NCBI GenBank assembly: GCA_008017255.1
Contig: SSHD01000067.1
Span: 1-6,240, forward strand
Origin: Acinetobacter sp.
GTDB taxonomy: Bacteria > Pseudomonadota > Gammaproteobacteria > Pseudomonadales > Moraxellaceae
Reading direction: 5' to 3'
Length of the DNA: 6,240 nucleotides
Translations under genes and position numbers: made by a program
Shown: one piece after another, positions 1 through 6,240 of the stretch
Position numbering within the stretch: position 1 is the stretch's first letter
Layout of the letters: each line of letters begins with the position of its first letter
Notes under the pieces: model-generated
Told to the model about the DNA's origin: nothing
Database searches by the model: none
The model's input: the letters and a program-made list of their open reading frames with translations, nothing else

Positions 1-1680
1 ACACAACGTTTACATGGACTGGATGCGGATGACAGTCAAATCATCAAGACTAAAGATGAACTATTACAGCCTTTATTGCTGTGCTATCGCTCCCTGATTG
101 ACAGTAATCTAGCCGAAATTGCCAATGGCCAGTTGCTTGATTTTATATACCGAATCAATTGTTTTGGAATTGAGTTACTCAAACTTGATATTCGCCAAGA
201 ATCGGCACGGCATCGGCAAGCCATTGCAGCGATTACTGACTATTTAGGTTTGGGGGATTTTGCTACTTGGACTGAAAGTGCACGGCAAGATTTTCTCATT
301 CAAGAGCTGCAAAACAAACGCCCTTTGCTGCCGAAATATCTGCATGCCGCCACAGACAGTTTAATTCAGCAGCCCGAAGTGCAAGAAGTCTTTGCCACCA
401 TGCAAACCCTAGCGGCACAGCCACCTGAGAGTTTAGGTGCGTATATTATTTCGATGGCGGAATATCCTAGCGATGTACTGGCGGTGTTGTTATTGCAAAA
501 AGAAGCGAGCATCGCACAGCCGCTGCGGGTAGTGCCATTATTTGAAACCTTAAAAGACTTAGATGGCGCAGCCAGCACCATGCAAACCTTATTTGAACTG
601 CCGTGGTATAAGCAACTTATACAAGGTAAACATGAGGTGATGATTGGCTATTCAGACTCCGCCAAAGATGCCGGTTTTATGTCTGCCAACTGGGCACAAT
701 ATCGTGCGCAAGAACAACTGACCGCCCTTGCCAAACAACATGGCGTGAAACTGACACTATTTCATGGTCGGGGTGGTTCGATCAGCCGTGGTGGTGCACC
801 GACCCAACAAGCGTTATTTTCACAACCCCCAGGTTCAATTTCTGGCGCGATTCGAGTCACCGAACAAGGCGAAATGATTCGGTTTAAATTCGGACTAGAA
901 GGCATCGCGCTGCAAAATTTAGAGATTTATACCGCTGCAACCTTAGAAGCGACTGTATTGCCACCGCCTGAACCGAAGCAAGAATGGCGTGATCTGATGC
1001 AGCAAATGACACAATTTTCGGTGCAGGTCTATCGGCAAACGGTGCGTGAAAACCCACATTTTGTGCGTTATTTGCGCACGGTCACCCCAGAACTGGAATT
1101 ACAAATGTTGCCGCTCGGGTCACGCCCTGCAAAACGCAAAGTCAGTGGTGGCATAGAATCTTTACGTGCCATCCCTTGGGTATTTGCATGGACGCAAATC
1201 CGCCTTATGCTGCCAGCATGGTTGGGCACAGGCAGCGCCATCCAACACGTGTTGGCGCAGCATCAGCACACCTTACGCGAGATGTTGCAACAGTGGCCGT
1301 ATTTTCATACCCTGATGGATATGTTGGAAATGGTGTTGTCTAAAGCCGATGCCGATATTGCGCTGTACTATGAAACCCACCTCACTCAAGACCCCGAGTT
1401 AAAACAACTGGGCGCCGCATTACGGCAACAGCTACAACAAGCGGTCGACAGCTTACTACTACTCAAAGGCGAAGCCAAACTGCTGAGCCAAAATGCACTG
1501 TTGGACAGATCTATGCAAGTGCGTAAACCGTATTTATTGCCGTTGCATTTATTACAAGCTGAATTGATGAAACGTCGTCGCCTGTATTTGGCAGCGCAGC
1601 AAACCGAACACAGCCCTGTCGATCATGCACTCATGGTCAGTATTGCGGGGATTGCCGCCGGCTTAAGGAACACTGGCTAA
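1..1680 (+). CDS. ppc: Phosphoenolpyruvate carboxylase, C-terminal part (5' end outside window)
   Basis: Cytoplasmic enzyme that carboxylates phosphoenolpyruvate with bicarbonate to oxaloacetate, refilling the TCA cycle. The frame is open from base 1 without a start, so the gene is cut by the window edge. 559 residues are visible, and comparison with E. coli Ppc (883 aa) from memory suggests about 325 N-terminal residues are missing. Visible landmarks are DIRQES (Arg at 193-195), the catalytic-lysine motif GYSDSAKDAG (Lys at 664-666), the glycine/arginine loop FHGRGGSISRGG (Arg at 769 and 787), RVTEQGEMIRFK, LPLGSRPAKR, ESLRAIPWVFAWTQ, and the conserved C-terminal end RNTG. All expected active-site residues of the visible part are present and no frameshift is seen. 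The TTG at 76 is internal, not a start. No convincing intrinsic terminator follows directly. Family assignment is certain. Confidence 0.98.
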   Translation, partial: TQRLHGLDADDSQIIKTKDELLQPLLLCYRSLIDSNLAEIANGQLLDFIYRINCFGIELLKLDIRQESARHRQAIAAITDYLGLGDFATWTESARQDFLIQELQNKRPLLPKYLHAATDSLIQQPEVQEVFATMQTLAAQPPESLGAYIISMAEYPSDVLAVLLLQKEASIAQPLRVVPLFETLKDLDGAASTMQTLFELPWYKQLIQGKHEVMIGYSDSAKDAGFMSANWAQYRAQEQLTALAKQHGVKLTLFHGRGGSISRGGAPTQQALFSQPPGSISGAIRVTEQGEMIRFKFGLEGIALQNLEIYTAATLEATVLPPPEPKQEWRDLMQQMTQFSVQVYRQTVRENPHFVRYLRTVTPELELQMLPLGSRPAKRKVSGGIESLRAIPWVFAWTQIRLMLPAWLGTGSAIQHVLAQHQHTLREMLQQWPYFHTLMDMLEMVLSKADADIALYYETHLTQDPELKQLGAALRQQLQQAVDSLLLLKGEAKLLSQNALLDRSMQVRKPYLLPLHLLQAELMKRRRLYLAAQQTEHSPVDHALMVSIAGIAAGLRNTG

Positions 1681-1962
1681 AGCATAGTTCTTTGAACATA
1701 GAGCAAAGTAATAGACGATTGATTTAAAATAAATATATATTTTAACTGTTGCGTTCAAGCAGCAAAAAGTTGCAGATTCAAAATAAAGGTATAAAAATAG
1801 CTAAACAAATTCAGCCATTTAACTTAAATTAAATTTAACCAAAAAGAAAAATATTGCTTCTCAACAGCTTATCGCTGCAATTTTTCGATAATTGCTAGAT
1901 GAAAGCAGCTTTTAACTCGGCGTATGATACAACATGCATATTCGCTCGTGGGGGGTTAGGCA
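1681..1962. other. AT-rich intergenic region between ppc and the permease gene
   Basis: No plausible gene is seen in these 282 bases. Directly after ppc the sequence is strongly A/T, including a run around 1725-1744. A possible hairpin pairs TGTTGC (1748-1753) with GCAGCA (1760-1765), including one G-U pair, but no T-run follows, so it is not a standard terminator. Possible -10 elements for the permease gene are TATGAT (1923-1928) and GATAAT (1887-1892). Neither has a good -35 at 16-18 bases, so no promoter can be called firmly. A short dyad AAAGC-A-GCTTT lies at 1902-1912, just upstream of TATGAT, where a repressor or activator could bind. This is inference only. Confidence 0.5.
1865..1895 (+). 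promoter_or_regulatory. Overlapping, mutually exclusive dyads upstream of the permease gene
   Basis: Three perfect inverted repeats share bases. CAGC (1865-1868) pairs with GCTG (1874-1877), followed by CAA and five T. TTATCG (1869-1874) pairs with CGATAA (1886-1891). GCAATT (1877-1882) pairs with AATTGC (1890-1895). Forming the second would break the other two. The first is terminator-like but short. The set could be a weak ppc terminator, an attenuator in the permease leader, or protein-binding DNA. If the permease promoter is the TATGAT at 1923, the dyads are not in its mRNA and attenuation is excluded. The repeats are seen; the function is speculation. Confidence 0.25.
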
Positions 1963-3258
1963 ATGGCAAATTGGTTTCCGAAATGGCAAGCATATCAGGG
2001 CAAGATTGATCATCGTCCTGTAGCGAGCTACGAATATTTACCACCCTTACAAAGTGCACTGCTAGGTGTGCAACATGCCTTTGCCATGTTTGGTGCAACC
2101 GTGCTTGCCCCTTTGCTGATGGGTTTTAGCCCCAATCTCGCGATTTTAATGTCTGGGGTGTGCACCATCTTGTTCTTTTTGCTCACTGGCGGGCGAGTAC
2201 CGAGTTATTTGGGTTCCAGTTTTGCCTTTATTGCGGTGGTTGCAGCCGCAACAGGTCATATGACCGGTTCAGGGGTAAACCCTAACCTTGCAGTGGCGTT
2301 GGGCGGTATCGTCGCTTGCGGTGTGGTCTATGCGCTAATTGGTTTTGCGGTAATACTCACTGGCACACGTTGGATTGAAAAGTTGATGCCACCAGTGGTG
2401 ACGGGTGCAATCGTGATGATTATTGGTTTAAACCTCGCACCTATCACCATTAAAAATGTTGCTGGTCAGCCGTTTGAACTGTGGATGGCGCTGATTACCG
2501 TGCTGTGTATGGGTGTGATTGCCGTATTTAGCCAAGGTTTATTGCAACGCTTGCTGCTATTGCTGGGCTTGCTGATGGCTTATGCCATTTATGTACTTGC
2601 CACCAATGGCTTAGGCTATGGCAAAGCCATTGATTTTTCTACTATTGCCGCTGCACCCTGGTTTGGTCTGCCGCACTTTACTGAGCCTGCTTTTGAACTC
2701 AATGCCATGCTGATCATTGCCCCTGTGGCACTCATTTTAGTCGCCGAAAACTTAGGGCATATTAAAGCCGTTAGCGCAATGACTGGTGAAAACCTGAGCC
2801 CACAACTGGGCAAAGCCTTTGTTGCCGATGGTCTAGCCACCACACTGTCGGGCAGTGTCGGCGCACCAGGTATGACCACTTATGGTGAAAACATTGGGGT
2901 AATGGCAGTCACGCAAGTTTATTCCACCATTATTTTTGTGATTGCAGGGCTGTTTGCGATTTGTTTAGGGCTTTCACCCAAGTTTGGCGCGGTGATTAGC
3001 ACCATTCCAAGCGCAGTGTTGACTGGGGCTTCGATTGTGGTATTTGGTTTAATTACCATCGCAGGGGCTAAAATCTGGATCGAAAATAAAGTCGATTTCT
3101 CGAATAATAAAAACCTGATGGTTGCATCTGTCACGATTATTTTAGGCGCAGGGAATTTTGAGTTATTTTTTGGGAGTTTTAATTTAGGCGGAATTGGAAC
3201 TGCGACCTTTGCAGCCATTTTTCTAAATTTGCTGTTTAGCCTAAAAGATAAAAATTAA
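1963..3258 (+). CDS. rutG: NCS2-family nucleobase (uracil/pyrimidine) permease, RutG-like (also annotated as UraA / uracil-xanthine permease)
   Basis: Inner-membrane, probably proton-coupled symporter importing uracil or related pyrimidines. The 431 residues are highly hydrophobic, consistent with the 14-segment fold of the family. Diagnostic stretches are GVQHAFAMFGATVLAP (35-50), TGGRVPSYLGSSFAFI (75-90), GTRWIEKLMPPVVTGA (134-149), the substrate-site segment VAENLGH (Glu262, His266; equivalent to Glu241 and His245 of E. coli UraA) and TTYGENIGVMAVT (Glu309; equivalent to UraA Glu290). By memory comparison the protein is closer to E. coli RutG than to UraA along most of its length, but no other rut gene is nearby, so a role in the Rut pathway is not shown. 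The ATG at 1963 is favoured because a six-G run (1950-1955) lies seven bases upstream, an unusual all-G Shine-Dalgarno. The gene stands alone and ends at its own terminator. The exact substrate is uncertain. Confidence 0.93.
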   Translation: MANWFPKWQAYQGKIDHRPVASYEYLPPLQSALLGVQHAFAMFGATVLAPLLMGFSPNLAILMSGVCTILFFLLTGGRVPSYLGSSFAFIAVVAAATGHMTGSGVNPNLAVALGGIVACGVVYALIGFAVILTGTRWIEKLMPPVVTGAIVMIIGLNLAPITIKNVAGQPFELWMALITVLCMGVIAVFSQGLLQRLLLLLGLLMAYAIYVLATNGLGYGKAIDFSTIAAAPWFGLPHFTEPAFELNAMLIIAPVALILVAENLGHIKAVSAMTGENLSPQLGKAFVADGLATTLSGSVGAPGMTTYGENIGVMAVTQVYSTIIFVIAGLFAICLGLSPKFGAVISTIPSAVLTGASIVVFGLITIAGAKIWIENKVDFSNNKNLMVASVTIILGAGNFELFFGSFNLGGIGTATFAAIFLNLLFSLKDKN

Positions 3259-3260
3259 AC

Positions 3261-3286
3261 AAAAGGCAGCCGAAGCTGCCTTTTTT
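3261..3286 (+). terminator. Rho-independent terminator of the permease gene
   Basis: GGCAGC (3265-3270) and GCTGCC (3275-3280) form a perfect six-pair stem closed by a CGAA tetraloop, followed by six T (3281-3286). The preceding AAAA (3261-3264) can extend the stem and gives some activity on the minus strand. It begins three bases after the permease stop codon. Confidence 0.93.
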
Positions 3287-3334
3287 AATATTTGTTATTG
3301 CTCAACTACACAATACAATTGCCTCCTTCATTAG

Positions 3335-3363
3335 AAAAGCACCCGGCAAATTAGACTAGGTGC
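3335..3363 (-). terminator. Possible terminator downstream of the small exported-protein gene
   Basis: Read on the minus strand, GCACC (3359-3363) pairs with GGTGC (3339-3343) around a 15-base loop and is followed by TTTT (3335-3338). It lies about 50 bases past the stop of the minus-strand gene that ends at 3415. The stem is short and the loop large, so efficiency may be low. It abuts the IS-like end at 3361-3384 and may be part of the same element remnant, since many IS elements carry terminal hairpins. Confidence 0.35.
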
Positions 3364-3384
3364 CCAACTTTCGGGGGTAGTTCA
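3361..3384 (+). mobile_element. Solo IS3-family-like terminal inverted repeat (IS remnant)
   Basis: The 24 bases start TGCCCAACTTT and end GGGGTAGTTCA. Read in reverse complement they start TGAACTACCCCC and end AAAGTTGGGCA. This matches the general pattern of IS3-family ends (IS150/IS51-type), TGAACT-x-CCCCC-AAAAGTTGGACA, recalled from memory. The orientation is that of a right end whose element body would lie to the left, but bases 3287-3360 hold no recognisable transposase tail in any forward frame and no matching left end is present on that side. It is therefore best read as a scar left by deletion or by one-ended decay. No target duplication could be identified. Confidence 0.45.
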
Positions 3385-3414
3385 AATTCGACAGAGGTCA
3401 ATGTGCTCTAAACC

Positions 3415-3810
3415 TTAATAAATTGACTTCCAACCAATACTATTATTATCTTGTTGCTGCTTGTTGTTTTGGTTTAGATATGGATTCGGTGTATAAACAT
3501 CGGTATCAACCCCCAAACCACTATTACGATCTCGTTTTGAACTGCTGCTCGGACTAGCAGGATTCCAAGTGCGTCCATTATCATAAGTATTATAACGATC
3601 CTGATAATTATTCACGGATGCCCCATACAAGTTATTGCCCTCACGTCGATACGAATTATTATTGGTATTACTGCTGTAATTATTACCATTTTGTACACAC
3701 GGAGAACCATAGGCATCTGTCGCAGACATTCTGCCATAAGCATCGACATCACAATCCGCATATGCTGTCGTTACTCCACATAACATTAAACAACTTAATA
3801 ATATTTTCAT
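3415..3810 (-). CDS. Small exported Asn/Ser/Tyr-rich protein of unknown function
   Basis: 131 residues. The N-terminus, Met-Lys plus a hydrophobic core (3-15) ending in the Ala-Tyr-Ala motif, is a good type I signal peptide with likely cleavage after Ala18, so the product should be periplasmic or secreted. A lipoprotein signal is unlikely because no proper lipobox precedes Cys7 or Cys11. The mature part has only two cysteines (20 and 38), which could form a disulfide around a small repeat, DAYGRMSA then TDAYGSPC. The rest (40-131) is very rich in Asn, Ser, Gln and Tyr and looks disordered. I do not recognise a functional family. The ATG at 3810 is supported by the signal peptide directly after it; a weak purine-rich site (AAGAGA) lies upstream. 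A hand count over parts of the gene gives about 39% GC, lower than neighbouring genes. Together with the IS-like end just downstream, this hints at acquisition, but composition alone could explain it. Confidence 0.75.
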   Translation of the reverse strand: MKILLSCLMLCGVTTAYADCDVDAYGRMSATDAYGSPCVQNGNNYSSNTNNNSYRREGNNLYGASVNNYQDRYNTYDNGRTWNPASPSSSSKRDRNSGLGVDTDVYTPNPYLNQNNKQQQDNNSIGWKSIY

Positions 3811-3880
3811 TTATTATCTCTTATAACTATGACAAAAATGTCTTGATCAACTTTAAAGCAAATCAATAAGAAATAATATT

Positions 3881-3898
3881 AAAAACTCTTATCAGAGC
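3881..3898 (-). terminator. Weak hairpin plus T-run, possible terminator for the 3999-5279 gene
   Basis: On the minus strand CTCT (3894-3897) pairs with AGAG (3886-3889) around GATA, with a possible extra G-U pair at the base, followed by five T (3881-3885). It is about 100 bases past the stop of the DsbA-like gene. The stem is only four to five pairs, so this is a weak candidate; no better terminator was seen between 3811 and 3998. This interval also must hold the promoter of the small exported-protein gene, for which no clear -35/-10 pair is visible, though a palindrome TTGATCAA sits at 3843-3850. Confidence 0.2.
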
Positions 3899-3998
3899 AA
3901 TATCATTCAGTACGAGCCTAGGTTGCTTTTTTAAAAGTGAACCACCCCAGCACTCATTCCGCCCGAATTAAAACATCATTTTACGGTTTGTTTTTTAC

Positions 3999-5279
3999 TC
4001 AACTCTCATTCTTATATTTTTCTTCTAAAACATTGCTGATAATACTTTCAATCATCCAAACCCGATATAAGCTATTAAACACAAAGCGTTGTCCGTCTAT
4101 ACGCAGTTCTAACACGGGTAAATCTGGCTGATGCTTCTGCTGACATAGCACATCATTTTGTTTTAACAGCGCTTCTACATCCTGTTCGGTCATCTGTGTA
4201 ATGTCTAAACGTGCTTGCATACGCTGAAAATGGGTGGGGAATGACAAGTCTTTACCGCGTGTCCACACGCCTTGTAAAATTTGATGCATGGCATCGACCT
4301 GCTGCGCTTCGGGCACGCTATAAAACAGCCGCGCCATTGCCAAAGTCGCCGCTTGGGTTGGACGGCAAAACGGCGTAAATTCGACTTCAGTCCGCTTCGA
4401 CACACGGCTCGCCAAACTCCAGTCGAACCAGTCACGCCCTTGATAACTCAATGGATACACCTTGAGCTGAATATTATAATAATTCGCCAGTTCTTCTTTT
4501 ATATACGCCAATAATAGCCAGCTCATTGGGTCTTCGAGCGCCACATACAAATCCAACTCGGGAACCAGCGCCTGCACCTCATTTAAGGCTTCGGCATCGT
4601 TAATTAAATGCTCACGCCATTCAATATGATTAATCAGGAAAATTGGATTACCGATCAGCAATTTTTGTTGTTTTAAGCGTCTAGTTAGACGCAACAAATC
4701 ATCTACCGCCTGATACTTACGCTCGCCAAACTCGAAATAACTCGCCTGCACTGGCACATCTTTAAACATCCGTTCTGGGTAGTCTTGTCGGGCTTGATGT
4801 TGGCTGGCCATGGCATATAAGGTTCGCAATTTGCCATATTGTTGCTGCCACAACATATGAAATACATCTTCAAGCAAATGCAAAAAATTCTGCCCCGTTA
4901 ATGGCGTGTTTTTTAGAATAGTTTCGGCTTGTTGTAAGGCGTCTGCGCTTGGAATTTCAGGGCTGTCATCAAAACCAAAACGGTGTTGTTTAGCCAAGAT
5001 TTTGGCATCATTTAAGCAATACTGTTGCCAATCTGCGGCCGACATGCCATTCGGCGCTGCGGCGGCTTGGCGTGAAATAATCACTTTCAGCGGTTTGAGT
5101 TCATCACTCAAAATTTCATTGAGCTGTACCAGTTGTTGCACCGCAAGATAGCTATACACATCGTCTAGGCGCACATAAATACTTAAACCTTGTTGCGTGG
5201 ATAGCACCGCCTGACGTGACGGTTTTTGATAAAACCACCGCGATCGGATCGGGTCAAACCAACGACGTAACAACGACAT
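3999..5279 (-). CDS. Tandem DsbA / HCCA-isomerase-like thioredoxin-fold protein (426 aa)
   Basis: Probably cytoplasmic: the N-terminus (MSLLRRWFDPIRSRW) has no signal peptide. The chain reads as two DsbA-like (2-hydroxychromene-2-carboxylate isomerase / GST-kappa-type) domains in tandem. Domain A, about 30-230, opens with a beta strand and helix LSIYVRLDDVYSYLAVQQL (32-50) and carries the late strand motif GNPIFLINHIEWRE (210-223). Domain B, about 240-415, opens with LDLYVALEDPMSWLLLAYI (242-260) and ends with DGQRFVFNSLYRVWMI (395-410). By eye, the position of the family's active Ser or Cys is Asp in both halves (Asp40 in DVYSYL, Asp250 in DPMSWL), and no CXXC is present, so redox activity is unlikely. 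Typical family members are about 200-220 residues, consistent with a duplication. The ATG at 5279 has GAGG at 5288-5291, eight bases upstream. It is separated from ilvD by a strong terminator, so it has its own promoter, not clearly visible. True role unknown; a redox or isomerase label would be unproven. Confidence 0.8.
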   Translation of the reverse strand: MSLLRRWFDPIRSRWFYQKPSRQAVLSTQQGLSIYVRLDDVYSYLAVQQLVQLNEILSDELKPLKVIISRQAAAAPNGMSAADWQQYCLNDAKILAKQHRFGFDDSPEIPSADALQQAETILKNTPLTGQNFLHLLEDVFHMLWQQQYGKLRTLYAMASQHQARQDYPERMFKDVPVQASYFEFGERKYQAVDDLLRLTRRLKQQKLLIGNPIFLINHIEWREHLINDAEALNEVQALVPELDLYVALEDPMSWLLLAYIKEELANYYNIQLKVYPLSYQGRDWFDWSLASRVSKRTEVEFTPFCRPTQAATLAMARLFYSVPEAQQVDAMHQILQGVWTRGKDLSFPTHFQRMQARLDITQMTEQDVEALLKQNDVLCQQKHQPDLPVLELRIDGQRFVFNSLYRVWMIESIISNVLEEKYKNES

Positions 5280-5374
5280 GACAACAGCCTCGTATGCAGA
5301 ATCAAATTTTTAATGGATAAACTTCGCTTAAGTTTTTAAAGCAATCTTTGTGCATTCAGTATCTTATAAAATCC

Positions 5375-5411
5375 AAAAAAAATCCCCCTTTTATTGTAAG
5401 GGGGATTTTTT
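5375..5411 (-). terminator. Strong rho-independent terminator of ilvD (symmetric, possibly bidirectional)
   Basis: ATCCCCCTT (5382-5390) and AAGGGGGAT (5398-5406) form a nine-pair stem with a seven-base loop. A-run 5375-5382 gives the T-tract for minus-strand ilvD transcripts, and T-run 5406-5411 gives one for the plus strand. It begins about 20 bases after the ilvD stop codon and insulates the downstream minus-strand gene at 3999-5279. Confidence 0.92.
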
Positions 5412-5431
5412 ATGCATGCTGCGGCACTTCG

Positions 5432-6240
5432 TTACAAAATACGCACTGCACCTTTGGCCGCACTGGTCGAATGCAGCGCATAAATTTTCAGTGCTTTAGA
5501 CACTTTACGCTTACGCTCTTCGACAGGGTGCCAACCTTTAGCTTCTTGTACCGTGCGACGATGCGCCAAAATCGCATCATCAATTTTTAAATGAATATGA
5601 CGGTTTGGAATATCAATTTCGATAATATCGCCATCTTCCACCAAACCAATTGCACCACCTTCTGCCGCTTCAGGCGACACATGACCTATCGACAAGCCTG
5701 ATGAGCCACCCGAGAAACGACCATCGGTAATCAAGGCACAGTCTTTGCCTAAACCTTTCGATTTTAAGTAGCTGGTTGGATACAACATTTCTTGCATGCC
5801 CGGTCCACCACGTGGGCCTTCGTAGCGAATCACTACAATATCGCCCGCCACAATTCGATGATCCAAAATCGCTTCAACAGCTGAGTCTTGGCTCTCAAAT
5901 ACACGCGCCGTGCCCGTAAATGTCAAAATCGACTCGTCCACACCCGCGGTTTTCACAATACAACCATCCACCGCAATGTTGCCGTACAATACGGCAATAC
6001 CGCCATCTTGCGAAAAGGCATGTTCAGCATTACGAATCACGCCATGCTCACGGTCACCATCTAAGGTTGAGTAGTAACGGTTTTGTGAGAACGCCACTTG
6101 AGTTGGAATACCACCCGGAGATGAACGATAGAATTCATAAACTTCAAGATCTTCAGTACGGATAATATCCCACTTGTTTAAGGCATCTTCTAAGGTCGGT
6201 TCATGTACGGTTGGCACTGAGGTGTGCAATAAATTGGCAC
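5432..6240 (-). CDS. ilvD: Dihydroxy-acid dehydratase, C-terminal part (5' end outside window)
   Basis: Cytoplasmic iron-sulfur enzyme that dehydrates 2,3-dihydroxy-isovalerate and 2,3-dihydroxy-3-methylvalerate to the 2-keto acids, the third common step of valine, isoleucine and leucine synthesis. The frame runs open off the right edge (269 complete codons including the stop), and TTG at 6229 is internal. It matches the E. coli-type IlvD (616 aa, from memory) nearly throughout: [81 protein letters not shown], and [18 protein letters not shown]. The serine of GRFSGG (5711-5713) is the residue proposed as catalytic base in this family. The cysteines binding the cluster belong to the missing N-terminal part. 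The protein ends with GAVRIL at the stop at 5432. No frameshift or lesion seen; start and regulation are outside the window. Confidence 0.97.
   Translation of the reverse strand, partial: ANLLHTSVPTVHEPTLEDALNKWDIIRTEDLEVYEFYRSSPGGIPTQVAFSQNRYYSTLDGDREHGVIRNAEHAFSQDGGIAVLYGNIAVDGCIVKTAGVDESILTFTGTARVFESQDSAVEAILDHRIVAGDIVVIRYEGPRGGPGMQEMLYPTSYLKSKGLGKDCALITDGRFSGGSSGLSIGHVSPEAAEGGAIGLVEDGDIIEIDIPNRHIHLKIDDAILAHRRTVQEAKGWHPVEERKRKVSKALKIYALHSTSAAKGAVRIL

Noticed and set aside
1748..1775. Hairpin TGTTGC/GCAGCA after ppc as its terminator
   Set aside because: The stem is followed by A residues, not T, on the plus strand, so it does not fit an intrinsic terminator.
1895..2098. Minus-strand open frame of 67 codons across the permease start
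   Set aside because: It overlaps the start of a conserved gene, has no recognisable features, and is explained by chance.
2616..3218. Minus-strand open frames inside the permease gene (2616-2879 and 2919-3218)
   Set aside because: They lie entirely within a well-supported conserved coding gene and show no domain or translation signal of their own.
3618..3869. Plus-strand frame of 83 codons, His/Tyr/Asn-rich, opposite the small exported-protein gene
   Set aside because: Its composition is the mirror of the AT-rich antisense gene, which has a convincing signal peptide; no ribosome-binding site or recognisable domain.
3912..3930. AGC...GCT hairpin followed by a T-run as a plus-strand terminator
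   Set aside because: Only three to four pairs form, and no plus-strand gene ends nearby.
4205..5151. Other-frame open readings inside the DsbA-like gene, several with Cys or Arg-rich products
   Set aside because: Shadow frames of the 426-residue gene; their composition reflects reverse or shifted codons.
5314..5344. Candidate minus-strand promoter for the DsbA-like gene, TTGCTT then TTTATC at about 17 bases
   Set aside because: The -10 matches the consensus at only three positions; too weak to call.
5348..5590. Plus-strand frame of 80 codons across the ilvD terminator and ilvD end
   Set aside because: It would be transcribed through a strong terminator and lies antisense to conserved ilvD sequence.

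Overview
The window looks like chromosomal DNA of a gammaproteobacterium, most probably Acinetobacter or a close relative. That assignment is inference, from the moderate-to-low GC, the very AT-rich intergenic stretches, and the style of the proteins. No rRNA, tRNA, CRISPR array, phage gene or intact insertion sequence is visible.

Layout. Bases 1-1680 (+) hold the C-terminal two thirds of phosphoenolpyruvate carboxylase (ppc), cut by the window edge. A 282-base AT-rich gap with overlapping dyads follows. Bases 1963-3258 (+) encode a complete NCS2 nucleobase permease that resembles RutG more than UraA, closed by a clean intrinsic terminator at 3261-3286. Next comes a short patch with a solo IS3-family-like terminal repeat (3361-3384). 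A small AT-rich gene (3415-3810, -) follows, encoding a 131-residue exported Asn/Ser/Tyr-rich protein of unknown function. Bases 3999-5279 (-) encode a 426-residue protein that reads as two tandem DsbA/HCCA-isomerase-like thioredoxin-fold domains lacking the usual catalytic residues. After a strong hairpin terminator (5375-5411), the C-terminal part of dihydroxy-acid dehydratase (ilvD, -) runs off the right edge.

The two left genes point right and the three right genes point left, so the transcription units converge around 3260-3415. The recognised genes are housekeeping: anaplerotic oxaloacetate supply (Ppc), pyrimidine uptake (permease) and branched-chain amino acid synthesis (IlvD). They are separate transcription units rather than one pathway. 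The accessory-looking part is 3290-3960, where an IS-end remnant, a low-GC gene and a second, weaker IS-tip-like motif cluster. I see no strong evidence for a new multi-gene system. The best leads are the tandem catalytically altered DsbA-like protein, the small exported protein beside the IS scar, and the possible regulatory dyads ahead of the permease.
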